Assembly (NCBI GenBank): GCA_016291665.1
Contig: JAEEYE010000005.1
Location: forward strand, 1-64,000
Reading direction: 5' to 3'
DNA length: 64,000 nucleotides
DNA from: Oxalobacter sp.
Lineage (GTDB): Bacteria; Pseudomonadota; Gammaproteobacteria; Burkholderiales; Burkholderiaceae_D
Made by a program: the position numbers and the translations under genes. This document shows positions 28,442 through 39,143 of the stretch, in pieces. Numbering within the stretch: position 1 is the stretch's first letter; every line of letters begins with the position of its first letter. The notes under the pieces are model-generated. The model was given only the letters and a program-made list of their open reading frames with translations. It was not told where the DNA came from and searched no databases.

Positions 28442-29926
28442 ATGGCCACGATAAACCTGATTCCTGCTATCCCCGAGCTGATTTTAACAGCGGCATTGCC
28501 TGTTTTGATGCTCGTGGATCTGGTTGTTCCCAAGGGACGGCGGGATATCACGTTTGGCTTATCCATCCTCTTGATCGGTGTGTGTTCGGCAGGCTCTTTT
28601 TGGCTTTTGGGCAATGGTGAAGCTGCCGTGACGTTTTCCGGCGCATTTATTGCCGATCCGGTTGCACATGTCTTGAAGCTCTTCACGTATTTTGCCATGT
28701 TCATGACGTTGGTCTATGCAAGGCGTTATGTCAATGAACGGGGACTGACGGTTTCTTATCTAGGAGGTGCTTTCTACCTCTTGGCGCTGTTTTCCCTTCT
28801 GGGGCAGATGGTTACCATTTCCGCTGGGGACTTTTTAACGCTTTACTTGGGTATTGAGTTGATGACATTCCCGCTTTATGCGTTGGCGGCTTTAAAACGT
28901 GAGGATGGGCGGTCAGTCGAAGCGGCAACCAAGTATTTCATCTTAGGGGCATTGGGAACTGGCTTGATGCTCTATGGCATTTCCATGATTTATGGGGTGT
29001 CGGGTTCCTTTGGCTTTGCTGAGGTTGCCAAAGCGTTAACGGCGGGTTCTGCCAATGACCTGATTATGGTCTTCGGGGTGGTTTTCGTCGTGTGCGGCAT
29101 TGCTTTCAAACTTGGGGCGGTTCCCTTTCATATGTGGATTCCCGATGTCTTTGAAGGTGTGCCGACGGCTGTCACATTGTTGGTTGGCGGCGCTCCCAAA
29201 TTGGCTGGTTTTGCGGTCTGCCTGCGGATTTTAGGCCAGGCTTTGCAACCTATGGCAATCGACTGGCAACCAATGCTGATTGTTGTCTCCGTCCTTTCCA
29301 TGGCGTTGGGCAATTTGGTTGCCATTATGCAGGCGAACATCAAGCGTATGCTCGCTTATTCGACCATTTCGCATATGGGCTACATGCTTTTAGGGATGCT
29401 CTCAGGTGTGCGGATGGCTGATGGTAAGGTACTGCCGATGACGGCTTATGGAACATCGCTTTATTATACCGTCACCTATGTACTGGCTTCTTTGGGTGCC
29501 TTTGGTGTCATCATGGCTTTGTCGCAAAAAGGCTATGAGGCCGAGAAGCTGGAAGATTACCGTGGGCTCCACAAGAAAAATCCGTTGATGGCACTCGTGA
29601 TGATGGTCTGCCTCTTCTCATTTGCTGGCGTGCCGCCATTAGTCGGCTTTTATGGTAAAGCCGCTGTTTTTGAGGCGGTCATCGATGCTGGGCTCGTCTG
29701 GCTGGCTGTAGTTGGCATCCTATTTGCCGTTGTCGGTGGCTTTTTCTATCTGCGTATCGTCAAACTCATGTATCTCGATGCGCCTGTTTCTCCCGAAAAG
29801 CTGGTTGTGCCTAAGGAAATGGTTTTTTTCCTGGCCATTAATGGGTTGCTTGTTGTTTTGACCGGGATTTTGCCAAGTCCATTGATGGATTGGTGCATCG
29901 GTGTTATCCAGATTTCGCTCACGTGA
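28442..29926 (+). CDS. nuoN: NADH-quinone oxidoreductase subunit N
   Basis: The third antiporter-like subunit (494 residues, about fourteen helices), adjacent to NuoK in the complex. The glutamate is in TLYLGIELMTFPLYAL, the lysine in AFKLGAVPFHMWIPDVFEG, and the segment NIKRMLAYSTISHMGYML matches the family. It is the last gene of the operon. The aroC start lies 70 nt downstream with no strong terminator between. Confidence 0.97.
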   Translation: MATINLIPAIPELILTAALPVLMLVDLVVPKGRRDITFGLSILLIGVCSAGSFWLLGNGEAAVTFSGAFIADPVAHVLKLFTYFAMFMTLVYARRYVNERGLTVSYLGGAFYLLALFSLLGQMVTISAGDFLTLYLGIELMTFPLYALAALKREDGRSVEAATKYFILGALGTGLMLYGISMIYGVSGSFGFAEVAKALTAGSANDLIMVFGVVFVVCGIAFKLGAVPFHMWIPDVFEGVPTAVTLLVGGAPKLAGFAVCLRILGQALQPMAIDWQPMLIVVSVLSMALGNLVAIMQANIKRMLAYSTISHMGYMLLGMLSGVRMADGKVLPMTAYGTSLYYTVTYVLASLGAFGVIMALSQKGYEAEKLEDYRGLHKKNPLMALVMMVCLFSFAGVPPLVGFYGKAAVFEAVIDAGLVWLAVVGILFAVVGGFFYLRIVKLMYLDAPVSPEKLVVPKEMVFFLAINGLLVVLTGILPSPLMDWCIGVIQISLT

Positions 29927-29995
29927 TGCGCATCTTTGTGGTTAATCGCTCATGTTAGAATTCCCCTTTCCTTATCAATAAAGACGGATCGTACT

Positions 29996-31120
29996 ATGGC
30001 TGGCAATACGTTTGGCAGATGGTTTACAGTGACTACATTCGGTGAATCACATGGCCCAGCATTGGGGTGCATTATTGATGGTTGTCCTCCTGGGATGCCG
30101 CTTTCGGAAGAAGACATCCAGGTGGATTTGGATCGCCGCCGTCCTGGAACATCGCGCTTTGTGACGCAGCGCAGAGAACCCGATGCAGTTAAGATTCTCT
30201 CGGGCGTTTATGAAGGGAAAACCACAGGGACGCCGATTGCTTTGGTCATCGAAAACCAGGATCAACGCAGTAAGGATTACAGCCAGATTGCGAGCCTCTT
30301 TCGGCCTGCACATGGTGACTACACCTATTTCATGAAGTACGGGATTCGCGATCCCCGTGGAGGTGGCCGCTCGTCTGCCCGGTTGACTGCAGCAACGGTT
30401 GCAGCCGGTGCTGTCGCGAAGAAATGGCTGAAAGCCGCTTTTGGAACTGAAATCAAGGCGTGCTTGGCACAGTTAGGTACGATTCCTATTCCGTTTAAGG
30501 CTTGGGAACATACGGCAGAGAATGCTTTTTTTGCAGCAACCGATGATGCTTCCTTGTTGGCGGAGATGGCAGGTTACATGGATGCCCTGCGAAAGGAAGG
30601 GGATTCGATTGGTGCGAAAGTGACTGTCACTGCAACCGGGGTGCCTGTAGGCCTTGGCAGTCCTTTAGCAGAAAAGCTTGATGCTGAGATTGCCGCTGCC
30701 ATGATGGGGATCAATGCGGTCAAAGGTGTTGAGATTGGCGACGGGTTTGCCTGCGTATCCCAAAAGGGATCAGAGCATGGTGATGCGATTTTGCCTGATG
30801 GGTTTGAGAGCAACCATGCCGGCGGCATCTTAGGTGGTATTTCGACTGGGCAGGACATCCGTGTTGCCATTGCAGTGAAACCAACACCATCCATCCGCTT
30901 GCAACGCCAGTCAGTCAATATCCAAGGGGAACCTGTAACCGTTGAAACGACGGGACGGCACGATCCGTGTGTTGGCATCCGGGCGGTGCCTGTTGCAGAA
31001 GCGATGCTCGCACTTGTTCTGATGGATGCTGTTATGCAATACCGTGCTCAGTGTAGTGATGTAGCAGTTCCGATGGCTCCGGTCCAAGGAATGTTGCCGA
31101 AAAATCCGTCTGTTGACTGA
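29996..31120 (+). CDS. aroC: Chorismate synthase
   Basis: Makes chorismate from EPSP using reduced FMN, the last common step to aromatic amino acids and folate; trpF, trpB, trpA and folC lie downstream in this window. The 374-residue protein has the signatures [34 protein letters not shown] and [24 protein letters not shown], and a typical length. The frame opens at 29936, but ATG 29996 gives the family N-terminus [19 protein letters not shown]. Confidence 0.97.
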   Translation: MAGNTFGRWFTVTTFGESHGPALGCIIDGCPPGMPLSEEDIQVDLDRRRPGTSRFVTQRREPDAVKILSGVYEGKTTGTPIALVIENQDQRSKDYSQIASLFRPAHGDYTYFMKYGIRDPRGGGRSSARLTAATVAAGAVAKKWLKAAFGTEIKACLAQLGTIPIPFKAWEHTAENAFFAATDDASLLAEMAGYMDALRKEGDSIGAKVTVTATGVPVGLGSPLAEKLDAEIAAAMMGINAVKGVEIGDGFACVSQKGSEHGDAILPDGFESNHAGGILGGISTGQDIRVAIAVKPTPSIRLQRQSVNIQGEPVTVETTGRHDPCVGIRAVPVAEAMLALVLMDAVMQYRAQCSDVAVPMAPVQGMLPKNPSVD

Positions 31121-31128
31121 TTTCTACC

Positions 31129-32295
31129 GTGTCTAAACAATCGACTTGGCCGAAGCAATCCTTCGGGTTCGGGGCATTCTATTTTGCCTATTACAGTTTT
31201 GTCGGTGTTTTCCCGGCTTACGTTACCCTTTACCTTGCATTCCGCGAAATCGGTCCTTTTGAAATCGGGATGCTGATGGCCATTATGCAGGGGACACGCA
31301 TCATCGGTCCCACCTTTTGGGGGTGGCTGGCTGACCTGACGGGGCGCAGGGACAGGATGTTGCAGTTAACGGCAGCAGCAGCCTTGGTGTTTTTTATTGG
31401 TTTTTTCTTTCCCGGTTCTTTCTGGTATTTCGTTGTCTTTATGTTCGGCGTCAACATTTTTACCAGTGCCCAAGGGCCGCTATCAGACACCCTAATCTTA
31501 GGTGAGATGCGTACCAATATGGCGCGCTACGGGCAATTGCGCCTGTGGGGGTCAATTGGTTACATTGTGATGACGGCGATTGCCGGTTATGTCTTTGAAA
31601 AGGCAGGAATTTCCTGTATGCCGTGGTTGGGGGCGGTTATTTTGGGGATTACACTTTTAATTAGCCTGAAGCTGTACCAGACGCCGCATCCGATGCCCGT
31701 ACGTAAAAAGGCGTCCATCTGGCAGGTGTTGTTTAAGAAAGAGGTGGTTGCTTTCATGATTTCGGCCTTTTTCATGCAGGCTGCGCATGCGTCACTCTAT
31801 TCATTTTATTCACTGTACCTGTCTAATCTTGGGTATAGCAGTTTTACGATCGGCATGATGTGGGCGGCTGGTGCTGCGGCTGAAATCCTTTTTTTCATCT
31901 ATCACGATCTGATCATCAGGAAGATTGGTGTCAAATGGCTCCTGTTGGGCAGTCTTTTGATAGCGGTTGCCCGCTTTATGATGATTGGTGTGGGTGCCTT
32001 TGCTTTCTGGATTCTGATAGTTGCGCAGATCCTGCATGCGGCAACCTTCGGTGCCCATCACGTCTCTTCCATCTTTTTAGTCCGCAAATGGTTTGAAGGG
32101 GCAATGCAGGCAAGGGGACAGGCCATCTATATCAGTGCATCCTGGGGCATCGGTGGCACGCTTGGTGCATTCCTGCTGTCATTCGTCTGGGCATCGTTTC
32201 CGCATGAGGCTATCTATTGGTGTGCGGCGGCTACTGCGCTGGCCGGTTTTGCCGCTGCTTGGCTTGCCTGTCACTGGGACAAACAGCCTGCATGA
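31129..32295 (+). CDS. MFS transporter (PPP/LacY-like MFS_1 family)
   Basis: A 388-residue, twelve-helix major facilitator. The N-terminal SFGFGAFYFAYYSFVGVFPAYVTLYL segment and the motif-A-like GWLADLTGRRDRML loop recall the 3-phenylpropionate-permease-like MFS branch; the substrate is unknown. The GTG start at 31129 is 8 nt after the aroC stop, so the gene is probably co-transcribed with aroC. It is expected at this place in many Burkholderiales. A hairpin just past the stop (32299-32327) separates it from leuC. Confidence 0.85.
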   Translation: MSKQSTWPKQSFGFGAFYFAYYSFVGVFPAYVTLYLAFREIGPFEIGMLMAIMQGTRIIGPTFWGWLADLTGRRDRMLQLTAAAALVFFIGFFFPGSFWYFVVFMFGVNIFTSAQGPLSDTLILGEMRTNMARYGQLRLWGSIGYIVMTAIAGYVFEKAGISCMPWLGAVILGITLLISLKLYQTPHPMPVRKKASIWQVLFKKEVVAFMISAFFMQAAHASLYSFYSLYLSNLGYSSFTIGMMWAAGAAAEILFFIYHDLIIRKIGVKWLLLGSLLIAVARFMMIGVGAFAFWILIVAQILHAATFGAHHVSSIFLVRKWFEGAMQARGQAIYISASWGIGGTLGAFLLSFVWASFPHEAIYWCAAATALAGFAAAWLACHWDKQPA

Positions 32296-32298
32296 GCA

Positions 32299-32327
32299 TT
32301 GCCCTTGCTAAACTGAAGAAAGGGCAA
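32299..32327 (+). promoter_or_regulatory. Hairpin between the MFS gene and leuC
   Basis: TTGCCCTT (32299-32306) and AAGGGCAA (32320-32327) form a perfect 8-bp stem with a 13-nt loop. No T-run follows. CATAAT downstream could be part of a leuC promoter. Role undetermined. Confidence 0.45.
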
Positions 32328-32374
32328 ATGTGGCATAATTGAAAGTTATCTAAAACAACAATAAAGACATCATC

Positions 32375-33775
32375 ATGGCGCAGACCCTTTACGACAAACT
32401 TTGGGAATCCCACGTTGTTGATACCGAAAAAGACGGTACCACAGTCCTTTATATTGATCGGCAGTTGCTCCACGAAGTTACCAGTCCCCAAGCCTTTGAG
32501 GGGTTACGGATGGCAGGACGCAAGCCTTGGCGCAATTCGGCCAACCTGCTGGTTGCTGACCACAATGTTTCCACGCAAGACCGCAATGGTCCGATTAAGG
32601 ATCCTGTTTCTCGGTTACAGATTGAAACGTTGGATGCCAATGCCAAGGAATTCAAGCTGACGTATTTCAATATGCACGACAAGCGGCAAGGCATCGTCCA
32701 TGTCATTGGGCCAGAACAGGGCGCAACCCTGCCAGGGATGACCGTTGTCTGCGGAGACTCCCATACGGCGACGCACGGAGCCTTTGGTGCATTGGCGCAT
32801 GGGATTGGGACATCTGAAGTCGAGCATGTGTTGGCAACCCAGACCCTGTTGGCTCGTAAGATGAAAACCATGTTGGTCAAGGTTGAAGGGACACTGCAGC
32901 CGGGTGTTTTCGCCAAGGATATTGCCCTAGCCGTCATTGGTAAGATTGGTACCGCCGGCGGTACGGGGTGTGCAATGGAGTTTGCCGGTTCAGCAATCCG
33001 CGCTCTTTCCATGGAAGGCCGTATGACGCTTTGCAATATGGCGATTGAAGCTGGCGCCCGTGCAGGGCTGGTGGGTGTTGACCAGACGACGATTGATTAT
33101 GTGAAGGGACGTCCTTATGCGCCGAAGGGCGACCAATGGGATAAAGCGGTTGCTTACTGGCAGACGTTGCATTCTGACCCAGACGCGGCCTTTGACTTTA
33201 CCGTTGAGCTTGACGCATCAGCAATCAAGCCGCAGGTTACTTGGGGAACATCACCGGAAATGGTGGTTTCCATTGAAGACAAAGTGCCAAACCCTGTTGA
33301 CGAAAAAGATCCAGTGCGCCGTGATGCGATGGTACGCGCCTTGAAATACATCGGTCTTGAACCAGGCACGCCGATGGAGGCGATTGCGATTGATAAGGTC
33401 TTCATTGGCTCTTGTACAAATGGCCGTATTGAAGATATGCGTGCTGCGGCGGAAGTGGTCAAGGGCAAGCACCTGGCGCCGAATGTCAAACAGGCACTGG
33501 TTGTCCCTGGATCAGGTTTGGTCAAAGAGCAGGCAGAAAAAGAAGGCTTGGATAAAATCTTTAAGGATGCTGGATTTGAGTGGCGTGAAGCGGGATGTTC
33601 GATGTGTTTGGCTATGAATGACGACCGTCTGGCGCCAGGAGAGCGTTGCGCTTCGACTTCAAACCGGAATTTTGAAGGACGTCAGGGGCAGAACAGCCGG
33701 ACTCACCTTGTGTCGCCAGCGATGGCGGCCGCAGCTGGGATTGCTGGTCATTTTGTAGATGTCCGTAAGCTGTAA
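32375..33775 (+). CDS. leuC: 3-isopropylmalate dehydratase large subunit
   Basis: With LeuD it isomerises 2-isopropylmalate to 3-isopropylmalate in leucine synthesis. The 466-residue aconitase-family protein has the 4Fe-4S ligands C347 (SCTNGR), C408 and C411 (GCSMC), plus the [30 protein letters not shown] region in the first half. The ATG at 32375 starts the usual [10 protein letters not shown]. leuD and leuB follow, with a small membrane-peptide gene between leuC and leuD. Confidence 0.98.
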   Translation: MAQTLYDKLWESHVVDTEKDGTTVLYIDRQLLHEVTSPQAFEGLRMAGRKPWRNSANLLVADHNVSTQDRNGPIKDPVSRLQIETLDANAKEFKLTYFNMHDKRQGIVHVIGPEQGATLPGMTVVCGDSHTATHGAFGALAHGIGTSEVEHVLATQTLLARKMKTMLVKVEGTLQPGVFAKDIALAVIGKIGTAGGTGCAMEFAGSAIRALSMEGRMTLCNMAIEAGARAGLVGVDQTTIDYVKGRPYAPKGDQWDKAVAYWQTLHSDPDAAFDFTVELDASAIKPQVTWGTSPEMVVSIEDKVPNPVDEKDPVRRDAMVRALKYIGLEPGTPMEAIAIDKVFIGSCTNGRIEDMRAAAEVVKGKHLAPNVKQALVVPGSGLVKEQAEKEGLDKIFKDAGFEWREAGCSMCLAMNDDRLAPGERCASTSNRNFEGRQGQNSRTHLVSPAMAAAAGIAGHFVDVRKL

Positions 33776-33789
33776 GGAAAAGCTTGGCG

Positions 33790-33918
33790 ATGAAATTCAT
33801 CAAGATCATCACCTATATGCTGGCTGCTGTGACTTTCATTTTTGCCTTGTATACGTTTTCAGGCAAGGATAAAGCGCAGCGTTCCGACACTTCGCGTATT
33901 GAGAATATCGCGCGATGA
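33790..33918 (+). CDS. 42-residue putative membrane peptide between leuC and leuD
   Basis: A short frame starting with ATG behind AAGGAAAAG (10 nt). It encodes a basic N-terminus, one hydrophobic segment (about residues 5-24, ITYMLAAVTFIFALY) and a polar tail (SGKDKAQRSDTSRIENIAR). In related bacteria an entericidin-like lipoprotein gene often lies here, but this peptide has no lipobox cysteine, so it is not an entericidin. It is either a small inner-membrane protein or a remnant. Codon use looks like its neighbours. The remaining 82 nt to leuD hold only the leuD ribosome site. Confidence 0.6.
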   Translation: MKFIKIITYMLAAVTFIFALYTFSGKDKAQRSDTSRIENIAR

Positions 33919-34000
33919 TTTGATGAAAAAATGGAATATGGACGTCTTGAAGGCGTCAAACCACCAACAGTTTGGCTGGTGTGAAAAAGATAGGTGAAGC

Positions 34001-34651
34001 ATGGAGAAATTTACCGTACATCAAGGGATTGTGGCACCGATGGATCGTGTCAATGTGGATACCGATGCGATTATCCCTAAGCAGTTCTTAAAGTCGATTA
34101 AACGCACCGGTTTCGGTCAGAACCTGTTTGACGAGTGGCGTTATCTTGACCATGGCGAGCCGGGTATGGATTGTTCGGCACGGCCTTTGAATCCTGAGTT
34201 TGTTTTGAATCAACCGCGTTATGCAGGGGCAACGATTCTGGTAGCACGTGAAAATTTCGGTTGCGGTTCTTCAAGGGAACATGCGCCGTGGGCACTGCAG
34301 CAGTATGGGTTCCGCGCTATTATTGCCCCTACGTTTGCGGATATCTTTTTTAACAATTCATTTAAGAATGGCTTATTGTTGATCAAGCTGTCCGAAGGGG
34401 AAGTGGACAACCTCTTCAAACTGATTGATGCTAATCCAGGATTCAGTCTGACGATTGACCTTGAAAAGTGCTTGATTACAAATGAGGCATTTAACATCAA
34501 GATTGCCTTTGAGATTGATCCATTCCGTCAGTACTGTCTATTGAATGGTTTGGATGACATTGGGTTGACGCTGCGCAAGGCGGATACCATCAAGGCATTT
34601 GAGGAAAAACACATTGCCGACCAGCCGTGGTTGGCGAATACCATCGAATAA
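34001..34651 (+). CDS. leuD: 3-isopropylmalate dehydratase small subunit
   Basis: The swivel-domain partner of LeuC. The 216-residue protein has the signatures [15 protein letters not shown] and [20 protein letters not shown], with the substrate-binding loop before NSFKNGLL. Length is typical for the proteobacterial type. The start at 34001 follows GGTGAAGC. leuB starts 53 nt after the stop. Confidence 0.97.
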   Translation: MEKFTVHQGIVAPMDRVNVDTDAIIPKQFLKSIKRTGFGQNLFDEWRYLDHGEPGMDCSARPLNPEFVLNQPRYAGATILVARENFGCGSSREHAPWALQQYGFRAIIAPTFADIFFNNSFKNGLLLIKLSEGEVDNLFKLIDANPGFSLTIDLEKCLITNEAFNIKIAFEIDPFRQYCLLNGLDDIGLTLRKADTIKAFEEKHIADQPWLANTIE

Positions 34652-34704
34652 TTGGGAATCATTTTGAGCATAGGGCAGCATTGCCTGCCAGGAAAAGGGA
34701 AAAC

Positions 34705-35772
34705 ATGAAAATTGCAATTCTGCCGGGTGACGGCATTGGTCCTGAAATCATGGACGAAGCAGTGCGAGTCTTGAACGCATTGGGTGAAAACTTTGAAATG
34801 GAATGGGCTGACGTGGGTGGCGTCGGTTATGCCAATCATGGCCATCCACTGCCAGAAGCAACCTTGAAACTGGCTAAAGAAGCTGATGCTGTCTTGTTCG
34901 GCGCTGTTGGTGACTTCAAGTACGACAACCTGGAACGTGCACTGCGCCCAGAACAGGCGATTTTAGGCCTGCGTAAGAACCTAGGGCTCTTTGCAAACCT
35001 GCGTCCTGCCATCCTCTATCCTGAATTGGCAGGAGCTTCGACCCTGAAACCAGAAGTCGTCTCCGGCTTGGATTTGTTGATTGTCCGTGAACTCACGGGC
35101 GATATTTATTTTGGCCAGCCACGTGGCCGCCGTGCTGCACCGGATGGTGCGTTCAAGGGGGCTGTCGAAGGTTTTGATACCATGCGTTATTCGGAACCTG
35201 AAATCCGCCGTATTGCACATGTGGGTTTCCAGACGGCAATGAAGCGTGGTAAGAAGCTGACTTCCGTTGACAAGGCCAATGTGCTGGAAACTTCCCAGCT
35301 CTGGCGTGAAATCGTCATTGACGTGGCTAAGGAATACCCAGAAGTCAAACTTGACCATATGTATGTTGATAATGCAGCGATGCAGCTTGTCCGCGCACCG
35401 AAAGAACTTGATGTGGTGCTGACCGGTAACATTTTCGGTGACATCCTCTCTGACGCTGCTGCGATGCTGACTGGTTCCATCGGTATGTTGGCATCGGCGT
35501 CTATGGACGAAAATGGCAAAGGCTTGTATGAACCATCTCATGGTTCTGCCCCAGATATTGCTGGACAGGGTATTGCCAACCCATTGGCGCAGATTCTCTC
35601 TGCAGCAATGATGCTCCGTTATTCCTTCAACATGAATGAACAAGCTGACCGCATTGAAAATGCTATCAAGAAAGTTCTGGCAAGCGGTTTGCGTACCGGA
35701 GACATCTATGAGCCGGGGTGCAAACGTGTTGGCACCAAGGAAATGGGTGAGGCTGTCGTCGCAGCGTTGTAA
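34705..35772 (+). CDS. leuB: 3-isopropylmalate dehydrogenase
   Basis: Oxidatively decarboxylates 3-isopropylmalate with NAD+, the third leucine-specific step. The 355-residue protein has the N-terminal [19 protein letters not shown], the substrate arginines around [24 protein letters not shown], the metal-site segment [18 protein letters not shown], and the NAD loop [18 protein letters not shown]. The open frame begins inside leuD at 34627, but the ATG at 34705, with GGAAAAGGGA upstream, is clearly the start. Confidence 0.98.
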   Translation: MKIAILPGDGIGPEIMDEAVRVLNALGENFEMEWADVGGVGYANHGHPLPEATLKLAKEADAVLFGAVGDFKYDNLERALRPEQAILGLRKNLGLFANLRPAILYPELAGASTLKPEVVSGLDLLIVRELTGDIYFGQPRGRRAAPDGAFKGAVEGFDTMRYSEPEIRRIAHVGFQTAMKRGKKLTSVDKANVLETSQLWREIVIDVAKEYPEVKLDHMYVDNAAMQLVRAPKELDVVLTGNIFGDILSDAAAMLTGSIGMLASASMDENGKGLYEPSHGSAPDIAGQGIANPLAQILSAAMMLRYSFNMNEQADRIENAIKKVLASGLRTGDIYEPGCKRVGTKEMGEAVVAAL

Positions 35773-35810
35773 ACAACAAGCCTGTTAAACCGCGAATAGG
35801 GGAGACATTG

Positions 35811-36926
35811 ATGAAATTAGTCGGATTGATTGGGTGGCGTGGCATGGTCGGTTCCGTGCTCATGCAGCGAATGCAGGAAGAAAAGGATTTTGACTTGTTT
35901 GAACCGGTTTTCTTCTCCACGTCCAATGCAGGCGGTAAAGCACCGGCATTGGCTAAGAATGAAACTATCCTGAAAGATGCTTACAGTATTGATGAGCTCA
36001 AGAAATGCGACATTCTCATTTCCTGTCAGGGAGGCGATTACACATTGGAAGTCTTCCCTAAATTGCGTGAATCGGGTTGGGATGGTTACTGGATTGATGC
36101 GGCTTCCAAACTCCGTATGAACGACGATGCGCTGATTATCTTGGATCCAGTGAACCTGGATGTCATTAAAGGCGGCTTGGCCAAGGGGATTAAGAACTAC
36201 ATCGGTGGTAACTGTACCGTCTCTTGCATGCTGATGGGCTTGGGAGGCTTGTTCCAGCAGGATTTGGTCGAATGGATGACTTCCATGACGTATCAGGCCG
36301 CGTCAGGCGGTGGTGCGCAGCATATGCGTGAACTCTTGACCCAGTTCGGTTTGCTGAACCAGGCGGTCAAGGTTGACTTGGACAATCCGGCTTCGGCAAT
36401 TTTGGATATCGACCGTCAGGTGACTGCCCGTCAGCGTGGTATGACGGCTGAGGAAACCAAGCAGTTCGGTATTCCATTGGCAGGTAACCTGATTCCATGG
36501 ATTGATTCGGATTTGGGCAATGGGATGTCCCGTGAAGAGTGGAAGGGTGGTGCTGAAACCAACAAAATCTTGGGTAAAAATGATACGAACCGCATTGTTG
36601 TGGATGGGTTGTGTATCCGTGTGGGTGCAATGCGTTGCCATTCCCAGGCACTGACCATCAAACTGAAAAAAGATGTCCCATTGGATGAGATTACAGATAT
36701 CCTTAAAAACCATAATCCTTGGGCAAAGGTTGTTCCAAATACCAAGGATGAAACCCTGAAAGCACTGACGCCGGCAGAGGTCGCGGGAACACTTACGATT
36801 CCAGTTGGGCGTTTGCGTAAATTGGGTATGGGGGGAGATTACCTGTCTGCCTTTACCGTCGGTGACCAATTGTTGTGGGGCGCAGCGGAACCGCTTCGCC
36901 GTATGCTTCGCATTATTCTGGAATAA
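35811..36926 (+). CDS. asd: Aspartate-semialdehyde dehydrogenase
   Basis: Reduces aspartyl phosphate to aspartate semialdehyde for lysine/DAP, threonine and methionine synthesis; DapA (5933) uses the product. The 371-residue protein has the NADP loop [10 protein letters not shown] (8-17) and the catalytic cysteine C135 ([11 protein letters not shown]). It is of the long Gram-negative type like the E. coli enzyme. ATG 35811 lies 6 nt after GGAG. In many Betaproteobacteria fimV follows; here an acetyltransferase gene does. Confidence 0.97.
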   Translation: MKLVGLIGWRGMVGSVLMQRMQEEKDFDLFEPVFFSTSNAGGKAPALAKNETILKDAYSIDELKKCDILISCQGGDYTLEVFPKLRESGWDGYWIDAASKLRMNDDALIILDPVNLDVIKGGLAKGIKNYIGGNCTVSCMLMGLGGLFQQDLVEWMTSMTYQAASGGGAQHMRELLTQFGLLNQAVKVDLDNPASAILDIDRQVTARQRGMTAEETKQFGIPLAGNLIPWIDSDLGNGMSREEWKGGAETNKILGKNDTNRIVVDGLCIRVGAMRCHSQALTIKLKKDVPLDEITDILKNHNPWAKVVPNTKDETLKALTPAEVAGTLTIPVGRLRKLGMGGDYLSAFTVGDQLLWGAAEPLRRMLRIILE

Positions 36927-37019
36927 GCAGAGTAATGTTGGGAACATAGAGGTTCCTGATCCTTGGTGTTGCCAAAATATTGGATAGAAACTGATTGTTC
37001 GTTTTGCGGAGGGGGCAAA

Positions 37020-37565
37020 ATGGGCAATCAGTTTTTCATGATAGTGAAGGAATCGATGAACTTTCACCCCATTTCGCTAAAAGACAATAACGCCATTGTT
37101 CAGCTCTCTTCTGTTGCGACTGAAATTGTCAAAGAGCATTTCGATCCCATCATCGGGTCGTCGATGAACGACTACATGATTGCCATGTTCCAGTCAGTGC
37201 CTGCGATTACCCAACAGCTCCGTGAAGGTTACCGGTATTGGTTCGTCAAGGATAAGGACACAATCCTGGGTTTTTTGGCCTATTATCCTCGGGGTGACAT
37301 CCTCTATCTTAGTAAGTTCTACCTTTACAAGTACCATCGCAATAGAGGCTACGCTCATCAGATGCTGGCCTTTTTGATCCTGGTTGCGAAGGATAATGGC
37401 TTGAAGGCGATTGAACTCAACGTCAACCGGAACAATCCGGCTATTTCTGTTTACCAAAAGCTGGGTTTCACGGTCATTCGTGAAGAACAAAATCCCATCG
37501 GCAAAGGGTTTGTTATGGATGACTATGTCTTTTCACTTGATGTTGGCTGTTTCAGAAATCCGTGA
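37020..37565 (+). CDS. GNAT-family N-acetyltransferase
   Basis: A 181-residue protein of the GCN5-related acetyltransferase superfamily. The central strand YLSKFYLYKYHRNRGYAHQML carries the acetyl-CoA motif R-x-R-G-Y-A, and the C-terminal NRNNPAISVYQKLGFTV is the classic GNAT end motif. The substrate cannot be deduced. ATG 37020 has GGAGGGGGC just upstream; ATG 37056 is an alternative. It sits between asd and truA, and its last codons overlap a possible GTG start of truA. Confidence 0.85.
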   Translation: MGNQFFMIVKESMNFHPISLKDNNAIVQLSSVATEIVKEHFDPIIGSSMNDYMIAMFQSVPAITQQLREGYRYWFVKDKDTILGFLAYYPRGDILYLSKFYLYKYHRNRGYAHQMLAFLILVAKDNGLKAIELNVNRNNPAISVYQKLGFTVIREEQNPIGKGFVMDDYVFSLDVGCFRNP

Positions 37566-37591
37566 GAACACTTTTGGACAGAGGTAATGGG

Positions 37592-38377
37592 ATGAAACGA
37601 ATCGCATTGGGCATTGAATACGATGGTACTTCGTGGCACGGCTGGCAGAAGCAACCTGATGGTATGACGGTTCAGGATACCTTAGAGTCTGCCATCTTTA
37701 CATTTACCCAGACCCGTATCGTGACAACATGTGCTGGAAGGACAGATGCGGGGGTACATGCGACAGAACAGGTCGTGCATCTCGATACAGAAATCGACCG
37801 TCGGTCTGATTCGTGGGTACGGGGATTGAATACTTGGCTACCTCCTTCCATTGCCGTGCGTTGGGCATGTGAAGTGCCTGGGGGGATAGAAGGTTTTCAT
37901 GCGAGATCCAGTGCTGTTCGTCGCCGTTATCGTTATCTGCTTTATAACAGTCCCGTCCGCTCGCCGCTGTGGCACCACAGGGCTGGCTGGGTCTTTAAGC
38001 CACTTGATTTGGATTTGATGCGTGAGGGGGCATCGCATTTATTGGGTGAGCATGATTTTTCAGCGTTCCGTGCTGCAGAATGTCAGTCGATTACCCCATG
38101 GAAGACGTTGCATACAGTTCAGATTGAGCGGATGGGAAACTTGATTGTCTTTACGTTTGAAGCGAATGCGTTCTTACATCACATGATCCGCAATATTGTG
38201 GGTTCGCTTGTTTATGTGGGTAAAGGAAACCATCCGCCGGAATGGATGGCAGAACTTTTGGCGGGCAAAGACCGCTCGAAAGCAGCGCCGACGTTTATGC
38301 CTGACGGGTTATACCTGTCTAAGATTTTCTATGATCCCAAATGGGGACTTCCCCAGCGTGATGATGTTTTTCCTTAA
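37592..38377 (+). CDS. truA: tRNA pseudouridine(38-40) synthase
   Basis: Isomerises uridines 38-40 in the tRNA anticodon arm. The 261-residue protein has the catalytic aspartate D52 in CAGRTDAGVHA, the YDGTSWHGWQ strand at the N-terminus, and the FHARSSAVRRRYRYLLYN and FLHHMIRNIVGSLV segments. The frame opens at GTG 37562, but ATG 37592 gives the standard start, with GAGG nearby. truA-trpF is the usual betaproteobacterial order. Confidence 0.96.
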   Translation: MKRIALGIEYDGTSWHGWQKQPDGMTVQDTLESAIFTFTQTRIVTTCAGRTDAGVHATEQVVHLDTEIDRRSDSWVRGLNTWLPPSIAVRWACEVPGGIEGFHARSSAVRRRYRYLLYNSPVRSPLWHHRAGWVFKPLDLDLMREGASHLLGEHDFSAFRAAECQSITPWKTLHTVQIERMGNLIVFTFEANAFLHHMIRNIVGSLVYVGKGNHPPEWMAELLAGKDRSKAAPTFMPDGLYLSKIFYDPKWGLPQRDDVFP

Positions 38378-38388
38378 GGAGTAAGGTG

Positions 38389-39045
38389 ATGGGAAGAACC
38401 CGTATCAAGATTTGCGGATTGACCCGTGAAGAAGATGTGCGTTCAGCAGTCGAAGCAGGCGCTGATGCATTGGGCTTTGTTTTTTACCCTAAAAGTCCAC
38501 GTTACATTACGCCAGAAAGGGCGGCGGAGTTGACTGCTTTGTTACCTCCCTTTGTGACCGCAGTGGGGCTTTTTGTGAACGAAAAACCTGAGACTGTTGC
38601 CCATGCAGTAAAGACTGCCCGTTTGACGCTTTTGCAGTTCCATGGTGACGAGACACCTGAAATGTGCCATCGTGTGGCTGTTGCATCCGAGTTACCTTTT
38701 ATACGCGCGTTTAGGGTGAAACCGGAAACAACATCAGCAGATTTGATAGAATATAAAGATATTTATCGCGATGCTAGCCCGTTTTTTCGGGGGCTTCTAC
38801 TGGACGTCTGGTCGGAAGCTTATGGTGGCGCAGGAAAGGTCTTCGATTGGTCTATCGTATCCGCAGAAACCGCTCGTCAGGTCGTTTTGAGTGGTGGATT
38901 GAACGTGCAAAATGTCACTGGTGCAGTTTCACAGCTGCACCCGTATGCTGTTGACGTCAGTAGTGGCGTCGAAGCAGTCAAGGGCATTAAGGATGCGGAG
39001 AAAATCCGTGCTTTCATTGCCGCTGTTCGCCAAGGTGATTGGTAG
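38389..39045 (+). CDS. trpF: Phosphoribosylanthranilate isomerase
   Basis: Catalyses the Amadori rearrangement of phosphoribosylanthranilate in tryptophan synthesis. The 218-residue single-domain TIM barrel has the catalytic cysteine in [12 protein letters not shown], the aspartate in [19 protein letters not shown], and the phosphate loops [10 protein letters not shown] and [18 protein letters not shown] 38389 lies 7 nt after AAGGAG. trpB follows 98 nt downstream; no leader peptide with Trp codons is visible. Confidence 0.97.
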   Translation: MGRTRIKICGLTREEDVRSAVEAGADALGFVFYPKSPRYITPERAAELTALLPPFVTAVGLFVNEKPETVAHAVKTARLTLLQFHGDETPEMCHRVAVASELPFIRAFRVKPETTSADLIEYKDIYRDASPFFRGLLLDVWSEAYGGAGKVFDWSIVSAETARQVVLSGGLNVQNVTGAVSQLHPYAVDVSSGVEAVKGIKDAEKIRAFIAAVRQGDW

Positions 39046-39143
39046 AACGGTCTAGGGAATTGAAGCACCCATCACTCCCTTCAAAAAAATTTGGCAGGCT
39101 AATTGATTTGCCTGTTCCCTCAAATGAGATAAGAGAGCCTCTC

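Noticed and set aside
39046..39143. Trp attenuator ahead of trpB
   Set aside because: A short CAGGC/GCCTG hairpin exists, but there is no leader ORF with tandem Trp codons and no T-run.
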